A DNA stretch of 64,000 bases from Streptomyces uncialis (GTDB lineage Bacteria > Actinomycetota > Actinomycetes > Streptomycetales > Streptomycetaceae). The translations under genes were made by a program, and so were the position numbers. The stretch covers positions 1 to 64,000 of the forward strand of contig NZ_LFBV01000014.1 of assembly GCF_001905345.1 (NCBI RefSeq), read 5' to 3'. The notes below the pieces were generated by a model. The model did not search any database. It saw nothing but the letters and a program-made list of their open reading frames with translations, and was not told the origin of the DNA. Numbering within the stretch: the stretch's first letter is position 1; each line of letters starts with the position of its first letter. This document shows, piece after piece, positions 32,966-41,855 of the stretch.

Positions 32966-33619
32966 ATGAGCGGTACGACGACCATCCGGCTGACGCTGAT
33001 CGCCCCGGCCGGCGGCCGGGATCTGCGGGAGGCGCGGTTCTCCGGCGACGGCCCCGTGGACCCCGCGGCGCTGGCCCGTGCGGCGGGGGCGGGCGCGGCC
33101 CTGCGCGGCACGTTCCCGCGCGGGACGGCCCGCTGGGTGGTGTCCCCGTCCCACCGCTGCCGCGCGACCGCCGACGCCCTCCGGGGACCCGCCCCGGACG
33201 CCGCTCCGGCGCCCGGCCCCACGCCCGGGGAGGTGTCCGAGGAGGTGCCCGCGCTGGCCGGGCCGGACATGGGCCGCTGGCGGGGCCGCACCCTCGCGGA
33301 GGTCTCCGCCGAGGACCCGAAGGCCCTGGTCAGCTGGCTGTCGGACCCGGCCGCCGCCCCGCACGGCGGCGAGTCCCTGCTGAGCCTGCGCACCCGCGTG
33401 GGCGCCTGGCTGGACACCACCCGGGACACGGAACGCGGCTCCGGTACCGGCCGGTTGGTCGCCGTCGTCGAACCGGACGTCGTCCGCGCGGCCGTCGCCC
33501 ACGCCCTGGACCTGCCCGCCCCCGCGTTCCGGCGCCTCGACGTGGAACCCCTCGGCGCCGTGGAACTCACCGGCCGGTCGGGCCGCTGGAACCTCCGCGT
33601 CGCCCGCGCCCTGGACTGA
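32966..33619 (+). CDS. Histidine-phosphatase-like protein lacking catalytic histidines
   Basis: 217 residues from ATG 32966. The fold and order match the phosphoglycerate mutase/CobC superfamily: ARWVVSPSHRCRATADAL, LAGPDMGRWRGRTLAEV, PHGGESLLSLRTRVGAWLD, and the C-terminal strand LVAVVEPDVVRAAVAHAL. However, the N-terminal R-H-G motif reads LTLIAPAGGR, and the second catalytic His is replaced in VEPDVV. It is divergent from cbtBA across the riboswitch region. It probably does not act as a phosphatase and may bind a cobalamin precursor instead. Confidence 0.75.
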   Translation: MSGTTTIRLTLIAPAGGRDLREARFSGDGPVDPAALARAAGAGAALRGTFPRGTARWVVSPSHRCRATADALRGPAPDAAPAPGPTPGEVSEEVPALAGPDMGRWRGRTLAEVSAEDPKALVSWLSDPAAAPHGGESLLSLRTRVGAWLDTTRDTERGSGTGRLVAVVEPDVVRAAVAHALDLPAPAFRRLDVEPLGAVELTGRSGRWNLRVARALD

Positions 33620-33707
33620 ACGCCCCGGCCCGCGCGACACATGAGCACGGCGGAACCCCCAGGAACGACGGACGACGGAACCACCGAAGGACCGGCGGAC
33701 GAACGGG

Positions 33708-33764
33708 CGGGGGTGGCCGGGGGAGGCACGACGGCCCACCGCGGCCCACCCCCGGCCACCCCCG
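33708..33764. terminator. Bidirectional hairpin terminator
   Basis: CGGGGGTGGCCGGGGG (33708-33723) pairs over 16 bp with 33749-33764 around a 25-nt loop. It lies between the convergent ends of the phosphatase-like gene (33619) and lysA (33779). Confidence 0.7.
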
Positions 33765-33778
33765 CGGACGTACCCGGC

Positions 33779-35125
33779 CTACACCCCCACGTCCCGTCCG
33801 CACATGTCCTCCAGTGACTCACGGCGTACGAGCAGCCGGGCGCGCCCGTCCCGTACGGCGACCACGGGCGGCCGGCCGACGAGGTTGTAGCCGGACGCCA
33901 TCGACAGCTGGTACGCCCCGGCGACCGGCACCGCGAGCAGATCGCCGGGGCGGACGTCACCGGGCAGCGCCGTCTCGGCGGCGAGGATGTCCCCGGCCTC
34001 GCAGTGCCGTCCCACGACCGTCACGTTCGCGGGTTCGGCGCGCGAGGCCCGCCCGATGAGCCGGGGCGCGTACCGGACGCCGTACAGCGCGGGTCTCGGG
34101 TTGTCGCTCATGCCCCCGTCCACGGCGACGAACAGCCGCTTGCCGGTGCGCTTCACGGCGAGCACCCGGTACAGGGCGACCCCGGCCGGACCGGCGACGG
34201 CCCGCCCCGGCTCCACGATCAGCCGGGGCACCCCGATCCCCGCGGCGGCGCATCCGGAGGCCAGTTCGGCGCGGACCTTGCGGGCGAGGGAGGTCACGTC
34301 GAGGGCGTCCTCACCGGCCCGGTAGGCGATCCCGTGGCCGCCCCCGAGGTCGAGTTCCGGCAGCACGAGCCCGTGCCGCCGCCGCAGCGCGGCCATCAGC
34401 CCGACGACCCTGCGCACGGCCGCGAGATACGGCTTCACCGTGGTGATCTGCGACCCGAGATGGACGTGCAGCCCGGTCAGCCGCAACTGGGGCTGGTCGA
34501 GTATCCGCGCGATGGTGTGCTGGGCGGACCCGTCGGTGAGCGACAGCCCGAACTTCTGGTCCTCGCCGCCGGTACGGATCTTCTCGTGCCCTCCGGCGAC
34601 GATCCCGGGCACGACCCGGACCATGACCCGCTGCGTACCGCCGGGGCCGACCGCGGCGGCGAGCCTCGCGACCTCAGAGGCGCTGTCGATGACGATGCGT
34701 CCGACCCCGAGGCGCAGCGCGGTCGCGAGGTCGTGCGGGCTCTTGGCGTTGCCGTGCAGGACGATCCGGTCGGCGGGGAACCCGCTGGTCACGGCGAGTT
34801 CGAGCTCTCCGGCGGAGCACACGTCGAGCCCGAGTCCCTCCTCGCGGACCCAGTTGACCATGGCCCGGCACAGGAACGCCTTGGCGGCGTAGACGACTTC
34901 GGCCTCGGCCTCCGGGAACGCGGCCTTGTAGCGGCGGCAGCGCTCGCGCACCTCGCCCTCGTCCAGGACGTACGCGGGGGTGCCGTACCGCTGGGCGAGC
35001 CCGGCCAGCGACACCCCGCCGACGGCGAGGTCGCCGTGGGCGAGGAGCCCGGCCGACGCGGGCCAGACGGAGAGGTCCTCGGGCCGGCGGACGGGCGCGG
35101 CGGGGGCGGTGTCGAGTGCGGTCAT
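33779..35125 (-). CDS. lysA: Diaminopimelate decarboxylase
   Basis: 448 residues from ATG 35125. It is a PLP alanine-racemase-fold decarboxylase: the PLP lysine is in VVYAAKAFLCRAM, then GLHVHLGSQI, the glycine-rich phosphate loop LDLGGGHGIAY, EPGRAVAGPAGVALYRV, and the C-terminal catalytic Cys region GRHCEAGDIL and the GAYQLSMASGYNLVGRP tail. It converts meso-diaminopimelate to L-lysine, the last lysine step. Streptomyces usually carry another lysA in the thr cluster, so this may be a paralogue serving a specialised pathway. The preceding gene ends five bases upstream. Confidence 0.88.
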   Translation of the reverse strand: MTALDTAPAAPVRRPEDLSVWPASAGLLAHGDLAVGGVSLAGLAQRYGTPAYVLDEGEVRERCRRYKAAFPEAEAEVVYAAKAFLCRAMVNWVREEGLGLDVCSAGELELAVTSGFPADRIVLHGNAKSPHDLATALRLGVGRIVIDSASEVARLAAAVGPGGTQRVMVRVVPGIVAGGHEKIRTGGEDQKFGLSLTDGSAQHTIARILDQPQLRLTGLHVHLGSQITTVKPYLAAVRRVVGLMAALRRRHGLVLPELDLGGGHGIAYRAGEDALDVTSLARKVRAELASGCAAAGIGVPRLIVEPGRAVAGPAGVALYRVLAVKRTGKRLFVAVDGGMSDNPRPALYGVRYAPRLIGRASRAEPANVTVVGRHCEAGDILAAETALPGDVRPGDLLAVPVAGAYQLSMASGYNLVGRPPVVAVRDGRARLLVRRESLEDMCGRDVGV

Positions 35126-35129
35126 GGCG

Positions 35130-35480
35130 TCAGACCTCCACGAGTGCGGCGGCGCGGACGGGCGCGACCGGGATCACCGGTGTGACGACCGGGGCCACGA
35201 AGGCGGGGTCCACGGTGATCCGGGCGACCCCGAGCGGTGCGGTCAGCGCGCGCAGCGCGGTCGCGGCGAGCCTGACCCAGGGCTGTCCGCCGCCGAGGGC
35301 GGCCACCAGCCGGTCGGCACTCGTGAACCCGACGGCCGTACGTTCGCCCAGCGGCGTACGGAACATCCGGGCCGAGCACCCGGCGGACCCCGGCCGGACC
35401 GGCACGTACAGCGTGCGCGGGGGTCCGGCCGGGGTCCGTTCGGCGGGTTCGGGGTCGTCGGTGAGGGGCGTGTCGGGCAT
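35130..35480 (-). CDS. SseB/SAV_915-like small protein
   Basis: 116 residues from ATG 35480. The middle (RTLYVPVRPGSAGCSARMFR, LGERTAVGFTSADRLVAALGG) matches the small SAV_915/SseB-N-like fold in which a GxRTAVGFTS strand is conserved. It ends five bases before the lysA start and is likely co-transcribed with it. The function is unknown. Confidence 0.65.
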   Translation of the reverse strand: MPDTPLTDDPEPAERTPAGPPRTLYVPVRPGSAGCSARMFRTPLGERTAVGFTSADRLVAALGGGQPWVRLAATALRALTAPLGVARITVDPAFVAPVVTPVIPVAPVRAAALVEV

Positions 35481-35736
35481 ACGGTCCTCCGTCGGTTCCG
35501 GGCGGGTGCCCGGGGCGGTCCCGGGTGGGTGTCCGGGACCTGTCCGACGACGCTAGCCCCGCCCCCACCGCCCACGCCCCGCCCCCTGACGGGACGCTGA
35601 CGCCCCGGGCCCGGACGTTGACACAGGCCATACGCGAGGCGCCCCGAACGGCTGCCGCGCGAACACGTGCGCCGGGCCACTGCGAACACGTATACGCAGG
35701 TCGGCCCAGGCCCACCGAAAGCGGACCGCCAGCCGC

Positions 35737-36375
35737 TCACACCGTCCGGGTCAGCCGCCACACATTGTCCGCACGGGTGCCCGGCTTGCCCTCGGGGGAC
35801 GGTGAGGGGCGTTCCACGGCCTCCAGGGTGTCCACGCGCCAGGTGTCCGGCAGGTCGAGGGCCGTGAGGACGCCCTGGAGGGTGGGGAAGTCGGCGTCGA
35901 ACGGGTGCTCGTGCTTCTCCATCCAGGTCGGCCAGCCGCCGTGCATACCGATCAGCAGGGTGCCCCCGGGCGCGACCGCCCCGGCGGCCCGCTTGAGCAC
36001 ACCGTCCTGGTCCAGGGCCACGGGCGACTGGAGGAACTGGGCGCTGACCAGGTCGAAGCCTCCCTGCGGGAACGTCACCCCGAGTTCGTGCCGCTCGAAC
36101 GCGACCCGGTCCGCGAAACCGGCCTCCGCGGCATGGGCCGCCGCCCGCTCCAGCGCGGTGGCGGAGATGTCGACGCCGGTCACCCGCCAGCCGCGCGCGG
36201 CCAGCCACAGGACGTCACCGCCCTCACCGCAGCCCAGGTCCAGGGCGGTGCCCGGCGCCAGGCCGACGGCCTCCCGTACGAGCAGCGGGTTGGGGTTGCC
36301 GCTCCAGACGCGTGCGTCGGAACGGTAGCGGTCTTCCCAGAACTCCGCCGGGTCGGTGATCTGCGGGATCGACAT
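35737..36375 (-). CDS. Class I SAM-dependent methyltransferase
   Basis: 212 residues from ATG 36375 (MSIPQITDPAEFWEDRY); upstream ATGs at 36453 and 36501 are not supported. Motif I is ALDLGCGEGGDVLWLAARGW, followed by VTGVDISATALERAAAHA, and motif III-like DLVSAQFLQSPV. The pattern W-x-x-R-Y plus VWSGNPNPLLV is typical of thiopurine/tellurite-type small methyltransferases of actinobacteria. It is a monocistronic gene with about 250 bases of gene-free DNA downstream. Confidence 0.82.
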   Translation of the reverse strand: MSIPQITDPAEFWEDRYRSDARVWSGNPNPLLVREAVGLAPGTALDLGCGEGGDVLWLAARGWRVTGVDISATALERAAAHAAEAGFADRVAFERHELGVTFPQGGFDLVSAQFLQSPVALDQDGVLKRAAGAVAPGGTLLIGMHGGWPTWMEKHEHPFDADFPTLQGVLTALDLPDTWRVDTLEAVERPSPSPEGKPGTRADNVWRLTRTV

Positions 36376-36531
36376 CGAGGCTCCTCCGTGACGGCTGCGC
36401 GATGCCTGCGGCACCTGCCCCCAAGCTCGCCGGACACCCCGGGAAACGTCAAACATTGTTGCCGGTCCGGCAATAACCGCGCCCCGGAGTCCCCACCGCA
36501 CGGTTTCCCCTTCACACCGGTGACCGGCCCC

Positions 36532-36933
36532 TTAAGCCCCCGCCGCCCCGCCACCGAAGCGCAGGAAACCGGCGGTACGCGGGGCGATCGCGAGCTCGCC
36601 GTCCCCGATCCCCGCCCGCACCCCCGCCAGCACGTCGTCGTCCGGCTCGCCGTACACCTCGAAGCGCTCCACCCGGCAGTGCTCCATCACCCCCTGGATG
36701 TACGGGTCCGCGAGCTTCCAGTGCGTGCGGACCGCGTCCGAGTCCCGGAAGAGCTGGAAGCTGTGGGCGGTCATCCGCCGCTCGTCGACGAAGACCTCGA
36801 CCATGAGCTGGGGCCCGTGCCGCTCGGCGAACCCCACCGCCTGGGCGATGGCCTCCCGGAAGCCCTCCACATGTCCGTCGGTGATCCGCATGGTGTTGTG
36901 GAAGAGCAGGATGGCGTCGTCACTGGTGGTCAT
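36532..36933 (-). CDS. Dimeric alpha-beta barrel (ABM-like) protein
   Basis: 133 residues from ATG 36933 (MTTSDDAILLFHNTMRI). Short strands and helices (HVEGFREAIAQAVGFAERHG, QLMVEVFVDERRMTAHSFQLF, FEVYGEPDDDVLAG) match the antibiotic-biosynthesis-monooxygenase/stress-response barrel fold. The role could be a small oxygenase or stress protein. The promoter just upstream has a MerR-type 19-bp spacer and would give a nearly leaderless message, suggesting redox or drug control. Confidence 0.65.
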   Translation of the reverse strand: MTTSDDAILLFHNTMRITDGHVEGFREAIAQAVGFAERHGPQLMVEVFVDERRMTAHSFQLFRDSDAVRTHWKLADPYIQGVMEHCRVERFEVYGEPDDDVLAGVRAGIGDGELAIAPRTAGFLRFGGGAAGA

Positions 36934-36939
36934 GGACCG

Positions 36940-36970
36940 ATCCTCGAACGTCAACCGCGGTTGAGGTCAA
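36940..36970 (-). promoter_or_regulatory. MerR/SoxR-type promoter with palindrome
   Basis: On the minus strand, -35 TTGACC (36970-36965) and -10 GAGGAT (36945-36940) are 19 bp apart. The spacer contains the perfect palindrome TCAACCGCGGTTGA (36951-36964). An over-long spacer with a central palindrome is the signature of MerR-family-activated promoters. Confidence 0.55.
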
Positions 36971-37155
36971 CCCCGGGGCGCCATCCCGCCACCCCGCCGT
37001 CCCGCCACCCCGCCGTCCCGCCCGCCAACTTGTCAGCCCGCCCCGCGTACCGCACCCACCCCGCGTACCGGCACCCCGCCCCACCCACCCGCCACCGGTC
37101 CCCAGCCGCACACCGCACTCCCCGTCAGCACCGCGTACCCCCACCACCGACCCCG

Positions 37156-37746
37156 TCAGCGCCGCGCGACCCCGCCCCCGACGCCGACGGCCGCGTGGGC
37201 GGCGGTCCCCGCGGCGGCCAGGACGAGGGCCGTCCACGTACCGACCGCCGTGCCGGACGGCAGCAGCATCCAGGTCAGCACCTGTGTCACCACGTCCGCC
37301 GAGGGCGGGACGACCATGGAGAACGCCAGCCACACGCACGGCAGCGTCCACGCGTACTGCCTCCCCCAGCAGGCCGCCCCCACGGCGACGAGCCCCATCA
37401 GCCCCGCGCTGTTGCGCAGGACGAGGGCGGGGGAGGTCTGCTGCCCGTCCATCGTCTGCACCGCCAGCAGCACCGCGCCGATCAGCACACCGCCGAGCAG
37501 TACGTGCGCCACCCTGCGGGGCATCCAGCGGATCGCGGCCGTCCGCTCCAGCGCGGGGTCCTGCCCGCCGAGTCCGACCGAGACCGCCGCCGCCCCCGCG
37601 ACGAGGACCAGCACGGGCAGCCATCCGCTCCACGGCTTCCCGTCGCCGGTCCGGGCGAGCGCCCACACCGCCAGCGCGCTGATCAGCACCACGGCGAGCG
37701 AGGCGGGCGCGTGCCGCGAACGCGCGTACAGCGTCAGCCATCTCAC
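37156..37746 (-). CDS. Membrane protein of the ABC transporter operon
   Basis: 196 residues from GTG 37746 (GTGA overlap with the permease stop). Five to six helices are predicted: SLAVVLISALAVWALA, WLPVLVLVAGAAAVSVGL, VAHVLLGGVLIGAVLLAV, SAGLMGLVAVGAACWG, and two more at the C-terminus. No catalytic motif is seen. It looks like a second, smaller permease for the ABC unit at 39131 or a DUF-type partner. Confidence 0.7.
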   Translation of the reverse strand: MRWLTLYARSRHAPASLAVVLISALAVWALARTGDGKPWSGWLPVLVLVAGAAAVSVGLGGQDPALERTAAIRWMPRRVAHVLLGGVLIGAVLLAVQTMDGQQTSPALVLRNSAGLMGLVAVGAACWGRQYAWTLPCVWLAFSMVVPPSADVVTQVLTWMLLPSGTAVGTWTALVLAAAGTAAHAAVGVGGGVARR

Positions 37747-39134
37747 CGGAGCGCACCGCCGTTCAGCTCGGTGAGCGCGTCGCCCTTGCAGGAGAGCGCG
37801 GCGGTGTGCGCGGCGTCGATCCGCTCCCGCTGCTCCGCCCGCGGCAGCGCGCTGAAACGCTTCCACACCGGACCGGACGTCTCGGCCTGGCCCTTCGCGG
37901 AGATCATGGTCCCGCCGAGCGGCCGGGGCTGCTCCCCGAGGACCCACGCGGCGGCGATGCTCTGCGCGGCGGCGTCCTCCCACGTACCGCTCTCGGTGCG
38001 GCTGCGGGGGCTGCACAGCGGGACGATGCCCTGCCCGATCAGGAACCGGGTCAGCCGCTCGCCCCGGGCACCGGCCAGCGCCCCGTCGTCGAAGTCCACG
38101 AGCACGGAGTCACGCGGGCGTTCCGGCGTGGCGCTGAGCGCCCGCAGGACGGTGGTCTCGCGGACACCGACGGGCGCCCGCTCCCCCAGCGCGCCGCTCA
38201 GCAGCCGCAGCGCCTCCTTGGCCGGGCCCGCCATACCGTCGAGCCGCGCCTGCCGCACCGTCGTCACGCACACCGGCCCGTCGCACACCTGCGCCGCCGC
38301 TTCCCGGTCGACGACGTACGTGTCGCGCGGGCCGGCCGGGAACAGGAGCAGGGCGAAGACCCCGCCCACCACCAGAGGCGTGAGGGCCAGCAGCCGGGCC
38401 CTCGGGCCCGCGGCCGCCAGCAGCGCGACACCCGTCGCGGCCATGCCGAGCAGCCAGACCGTCTGCCCGAGATGCACGGGGGCGGAGAGCGTCAGCAGCG
38501 TCTCGTGCACCTCCGCCACCGTCGGTGCCAACAGCGCGACCGGGTTCGGCACGAGGGCGAGCGGCACCTCGGCGTCCGAGGACCGGTGGTGCCGCAGGAA
38601 GTTGGTGACCATCAGGGCGGCCACGGCCAGCGCGGGCGGGGTCAGGATCGACGGCATCGCACGCGCGGCCCCCATCCCGAACACGGCTCCCGCGCCCAGC
38701 CCGAGCGCCCCCACCAGCGAGATGGGCAGCCAGCCGAGGTGGAAGTACGAGGCGTCACCCGCGAGCACCAGTACCGCGCCCACCAGGAGGAGCAGCGCGA
38801 AGGCCGAGACCAGCGTGAACGCCGTCGTGCCCGCCTGGGCGGCCGCCCGGTGCCATGCGGGACGCGGAGTGCCGGCCAGCAGTTCGGTCATCTTCGAGCG
38901 CCGGTCACGCAGCCCCTGGAGCGCCCCGAGCCCCACGGCGAGCGGCCACAGGAAGACCAGCATGTGCCGGGTCCACATGGCCATGGAGGTCCACTGGGCC
39001 GTCCACAGCGCGCTGCCCGTCGACCACGGTCCGGGTATGAGACACAGGAACGCGAGCGCGGCCGCCAGGACGACCGCCCCGGTCCACGGGGCGGCGGAGC
39101 GCCGCAGTTCGATACGTGCGATACGCGGATTCAC
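37743..39134 (-). CDS. ABC transporter permease
   Basis: 463 residues, ATG 39134, ATGA overlap with the ATPase gene. About six helices lie in the first 280 residues (APWTGAVVLAAALAFLCLIPG, MLVFLWPLAVGLGALQGL, FTLVSAFALLLLVGAVLVLAG and others), with the ABC-2 style coupling segment RDRRSKMTELLAGTPRP. The last 180 residues form an extracytoplasmic domain with Cys pairs (VCDGPVCVTTV, PLCSPRSR, ALSCKGDAL). The substrate is unknown. An exporter or immunity-type ABC-2 system is most likely. Confidence 0.82.
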   Translation of the reverse strand: MNPRIARIELRRSAAPWTGAVVLAAALAFLCLIPGPWSTGSALWTAQWTSMAMWTRHMLVFLWPLAVGLGALQGLRDRRSKMTELLAGTPRPAWHRAAAQAGTTAFTLVSAFALLLLVGAVLVLAGDASYFHLGWLPISLVGALGLGAGAVFGMGAARAMPSILTPPALAVAALMVTNFLRHHRSSDAEVPLALVPNPVALLAPTVAEVHETLLTLSAPVHLGQTVWLLGMAATGVALLAAAGPRARLLALTPLVVGGVFALLLFPAGPRDTYVVDREAAAQVCDGPVCVTTVRQARLDGMAGPAKEALRLLSGALGERAPVGVRETTVLRALSATPERPRDSVLVDFDDGALAGARGERLTRFLIGQGIVPLCSPRSRTESGTWEDAAAQSIAAAWVLGEQPRPLGGTMISAKGQAETSGPVWKRFSALPRAEQRERIDAAHTAALSCKGDALTELNGGALR

Positions 39135-39937
39135 CAGGCACCCCTCGTCCCCACCGGTCCGGCCAGCAGCGCCGAGTAGCCGCGCTCCAGCGGACTGTCG
39201 CCCACATGGTCGGGGCCGCCCGCCTCGGCCAGTTCGCGCGGGGTGCCCTGGAAGACCAGCCGCCCCTCGGCGAACAGCACCACATCGGTGCAGGCGGCGG
39301 CCACGTCCTCCACGAGATGCGTCGAGACGACCACACAGGTGTCCGTCCCCAGCTCCTGGAGCAGTTCACGGAAGCGCAGCCGCTGCGCCGGGTCCAGCCC
39401 GGCCGTCGGCTCGTCCAGCAGCAGGATCGACGGGTCGTTGACGATGGCCTGGGCGATCCCGGCCCGGCGCACCATCCCGCCCGACAGGGCCTTCATCCGC
39501 TCGTCGGCGCGGTCGGCCAGGCCGACCCGCTCCACGGCGCGCTGCACCGCCGCGGGGATGTCCGCCTTCGGCACCTCCTTCAGCCACGCCATGTACTCGA
39601 CGAACTCCCTGACGGTGAACCGCTTGTAGTAGCCGAACTCCTGCGGCAGGTACCCGATCCGGCGGCGCAGCGCGCGGTGCTCGCCCAGTCCGGCCACGGA
39701 CTCCCCGAGCAGCTCCAGTTCGCCTCCGGCGGGCCGCAGCACGGTGGCCAGGGCCCGGATCAGGGTGGTCTTGCCCGCCCCGTTGGGACCGAGCAGCCCG
39801 TGCACGCCGGTGCCCAGGGTCAGATCGAGCCCGTCGACGGCCATCCGTTTCCGTCCGGCCCTCACTTTCAGCCCGTTCGCCCGGATCTCCCAGGCGTAGG
39901 CGGTGGGGGCGATGTCGGCCCCGCTCACTGCACGCAT
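39131..39937 (-). CDS. ABC transporter ATP-binding protein
   Basis: 268 residues. All ABC motifs are present: Walker A LLGPNGAGKTTL, Q-loop LPQEFGYYKRF, signature LSGGMVRRAGIAQ, Walker B ILLLDEPTAGLD, and switch His in VVVSTHLVEDVA. It energises the permease at 37743. Its operon order (ATPase, permease, membrane protein), following a sigma/anti-sigma pair, suggests control by that sigma factor. Confidence 0.9.
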   Translation of the reverse strand: MRAVSGADIAPTAYAWEIRANGLKVRAGRKRMAVDGLDLTLGTGVHGLLGPNGAGKTTLIRALATVLRPAGGELELLGESVAGLGEHRALRRRIGYLPQEFGYYKRFTVREFVEYMAWLKEVPKADIPAAVQRAVERVGLADRADERMKALSGGMVRRAGIAQAIVNDPSILLLDEPTAGLDPAQRLRFRELLQELGTDTCVVVSTHLVEDVAAACTDVVLFAEGRLVFQGTPRELAEAGGPDHVGDSPLERGYSALLAGPVGTRGAW

Positions 39938-40306
39938 GACGCGCTTCCCCTTCTCTCTGTCTGTCTATGTCTGTCACTGTGTGTCGCTGTGTGTCGCTTT
40001 TTGCCTCTTGGCCCGAAGGTTCTCGTCGGACGGGTACGCCGCACGCCGCAAGCACGCATGGGGGCATGGGGGCATGGGGGCATGGGGGCATGAAACGGGC
40101 ACGCCGGAACCGGGCCGGGCGTCCGGCAGGCACGCCGGAACCGGACCTGGGGCGACGCGGTAACGGGTACGCCGGAACCGGGAACAGGGCTCCGGCAGAC
40201 CGCCGCACTCAGGAACGGGGCTCCGACGGCCGGGCGTTCAGCGGCAGGCCCCCAGCAATCAGGTCAACGGCCGGGGTTCAGCGGCCGGGGTCCGAACGGT
40301 CCGGCT
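39938..40306. repeat. Gene-free gap with microrepeats
   Basis: It holds a GTCTGTCTATGTCTGTC / GTGTGTCGCT run near 39957-39999 and at least four tandem GGGGCAT units near 40060-40090. It also holds several imperfect ACGCCGGAACCGG direct repeats near 40102-40180. It separates the anti-sigma gene from the ABC operon. No gene or clear promoter is seen. Confidence 0.6.
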
Positions 40307-41149
40307 TCAACGGTGGGCCCCCAGCACGGTGTACGCGCCCCTGCGGACGATCACCGCACCCGCGCCGAGCGCGAAGACCAGCCCCCACACCGGCAGGACC
40401 TCCGGCTCCAGCGCGACGGCCGTACGGCTGGTGGCCAGGGTCGGCGCCGCCACCACGACGGCCCACACCGCGACCACGGCGACGGCGGCCCGGGTCACCC
40501 CGATCACCCCGCCGAGCGCCAGGGTCGCCGCGGTGAAGGCCAGACAGGGCAGCAGCCATTGCGCGGCCATCACCCCCGTCGCCCATCCCCCCGCCAGCAG
40601 CGCGGGGATCACCACGGCGAGCACGGCGGCCGTCCGCCGCAGCACCAGTTGCAGCCCCGCTCTCGGCGAGGACGCGGTCAGCTCGTACGCCGGGTCCAGG
40701 CCGCGTGACCATGAGGCCGCCACCCCGCACACGGGCAGGACGGGAGCGAGCAGCAGCATCAGGGACACCTGGCCGGGCCCGGGGCCCACCAGGTCCAGCA
40801 GCAGGGCGAGCAGCGTCACGGCCAGGACCATGGCGAGCCACGGCGTCATGACGGGCGTCGTCCACACCGACAGCCGCGCGCGGCGGCGGCGCGGTGGCGC
40901 CGGGACGGCGGCGGCCAGCTGGGGCCCGAGGTCGGACCAGACGGACGCGGTCAGCGCCGCGACGGCCGGTGCCCCGGCGTCGACGGCGTCCGACAGCCGG
41001 TCGCGGCAGCTCCGGCACCCTTCCAGATGGGCCTCCAGGGCCCACACCTCGTCCGGGACGAGGTCCGTGTCGCCGCGCGCGTACCCGGCGATGAGCCGCG
41101 CCGACGCGTGGGACGGGGGTGAGGTGGGTGAGGTGTGTTCGGCGTTCAT
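40307..41149 (-). CDS. Membrane anti-sigma factor with zinc finger
   Basis: 280 residues from ATG 41149, ATGA overlap with the sigma gene. The N-terminal ZAS domain shows H-x3-C-x2-C (AHLEGCRSCRD). A cytoplasmic linker and six or so membrane helices follow (TPWLAMVLAVTLLALLLDLVG, SLMLLLAPVLPVCGVAASW, VLAVVIPALLAGGWATG and more). It should hold the sigma factor at 41146-41709 inactive until a membrane or redox signal arrives. Six helices is more than the usual single span. Confidence 0.82.
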   Translation of the reverse strand: MNAEHTSPTSPPSHASARLIAGYARGDTDLVPDEVWALEAHLEGCRSCRDRLSDAVDAGAPAVAALTASVWSDLGPQLAAAVPAPPRRRRARLSVWTTPVMTPWLAMVLAVTLLALLLDLVGPGPGQVSLMLLLAPVLPVCGVAASWSRGLDPAYELTASSPRAGLQLVLRRTAAVLAVVIPALLAGGWATGVMAAQWLLPCLAFTAATLALGGVIGVTRAAVAVVAVWAVVVAAPTLATSRTAVALEPEVLPVWGLVFALGAGAVIVRRGAYTVLGAHR

Positions 41150-41709
41150 GACAGCGCCTCCCGCATCGCGGTCCGGGCCCGGCGGGCGCGGGTCTTGACC
41201 GTTCCCTCGGGCAGTCCGAGCAGAACGGCGGTCTCGCGGACGGAGAGTCCGTCGAGCACCATGGCCTGAAGTACGTCCCTGAGCTCCGGCGCGAGACGCC
41301 GCAGCGCGTCCCCGACGTCACCGCCGACGGCTCCCCGCAGCGCCTCTTCCTCGGCGGCGGGCGCCACGGGGTGCGCGGCGGCGGCGGGCGGCGGCTGCGC
41401 GTGGTGGGCCCGGCGCCGGAACGCGTCCACGAGCCGGCGGGCCGCGATCGTCCACAGCCAGCCGACGGCGCTCCCCCCGGTCCGGCCCCCGGCGAAGGAA
41501 CCCGCCGCCCGCCACACCGCGAGATACGTCTCCTGCATCACCTCGGCGACGATCTGCTGATCGGCACAGCGCCGCCCCAGCCGTACCGCCAGCCAGGGCG
41601 ACGTACGCCGGTACAGCTCCTCGAAGGCGGCCCGGTCACCCCGCGCCACCCGCCGGAGCAGCCGCTCCTCGTCCAGTTCCTCCGGCGCTGCCGCCCTCAC
41701 CCATTGCAC
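41146..41709 (-). CDS. ECF RNA polymerase sigma factor
   Basis: 187 residues from GTG 41709; GTG 41700 is three codons shorter. Region 2 is seen in AFEELYRRTSPWLAVRLGRR and VMQETYLAVWRAAGSF with GWLWTIAARRLVDAFRRR. Region 4 is seen in LRRLAPELRDVLQAMVLDGLSVRETAVLLGLPEGTVKTRARRAR. The linker is Ala/Pro-rich. It is co-translated with its anti-sigma. Likely targets are its own operon and the downstream ABC genes. Confidence 0.88.
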   Translation of the reverse strand: MQWVRAAAPEELDEERLLRRVARGDRAAFEELYRRTSPWLAVRLGRRCADQQIVAEVMQETYLAVWRAAGSFAGGRTGGSAVGWLWTIAARRLVDAFRRRAHHAQPPPAAAAHPVAPAAEEEALRGAVGGDVGDALRRLAPELRDVLQAMVLDGLSVRETAVLLGLPEGTVKTRARRARTAMREALS

Positions 41710-41743
41710 ACCTGCTAGACGCGGTGACGGGCCGCGAGGTTTT

Positions 41744-41775
41744 CCGGGGGACGTGATCCGGGTCACGTCCCCCGG
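41744..41775. promoter_or_regulatory. 13-bp inverted repeat between divergent sigma and GNAT genes
   Basis: CCGGGGGACGTGA (41744-41756) and TCACGTCCCCCGG (41763-41775) flank six bases. It lies 35 bp upstream of the sigma start and 80 bp before the GNAT gene. It could be an operator for a dimeric regulator shared by both promoters, or a hairpin in one transcript. Confidence 0.5.
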
Positions 41776-41855
41776 ACCGGGGCCCGGGAAGGGTGACGGT
41801 CGCGGCGGTGGAGAAGCACCCCGCGCCACGGCCGATCCTCGGTACGGTGACCGAC

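Noticed and set aside
35905..39441. 1178-aa plus-strand frame across the methyltransferase and ABC genes
   Set aside because: Antisense to several clear genes and compositionally implausible; a high-GC artefact.
40060..40092. GGGGCAT tandem units as a phase-variable coding repeat
   Set aside because: They lie in an intergenic gap with no gene reading through them on either strand that I could support.
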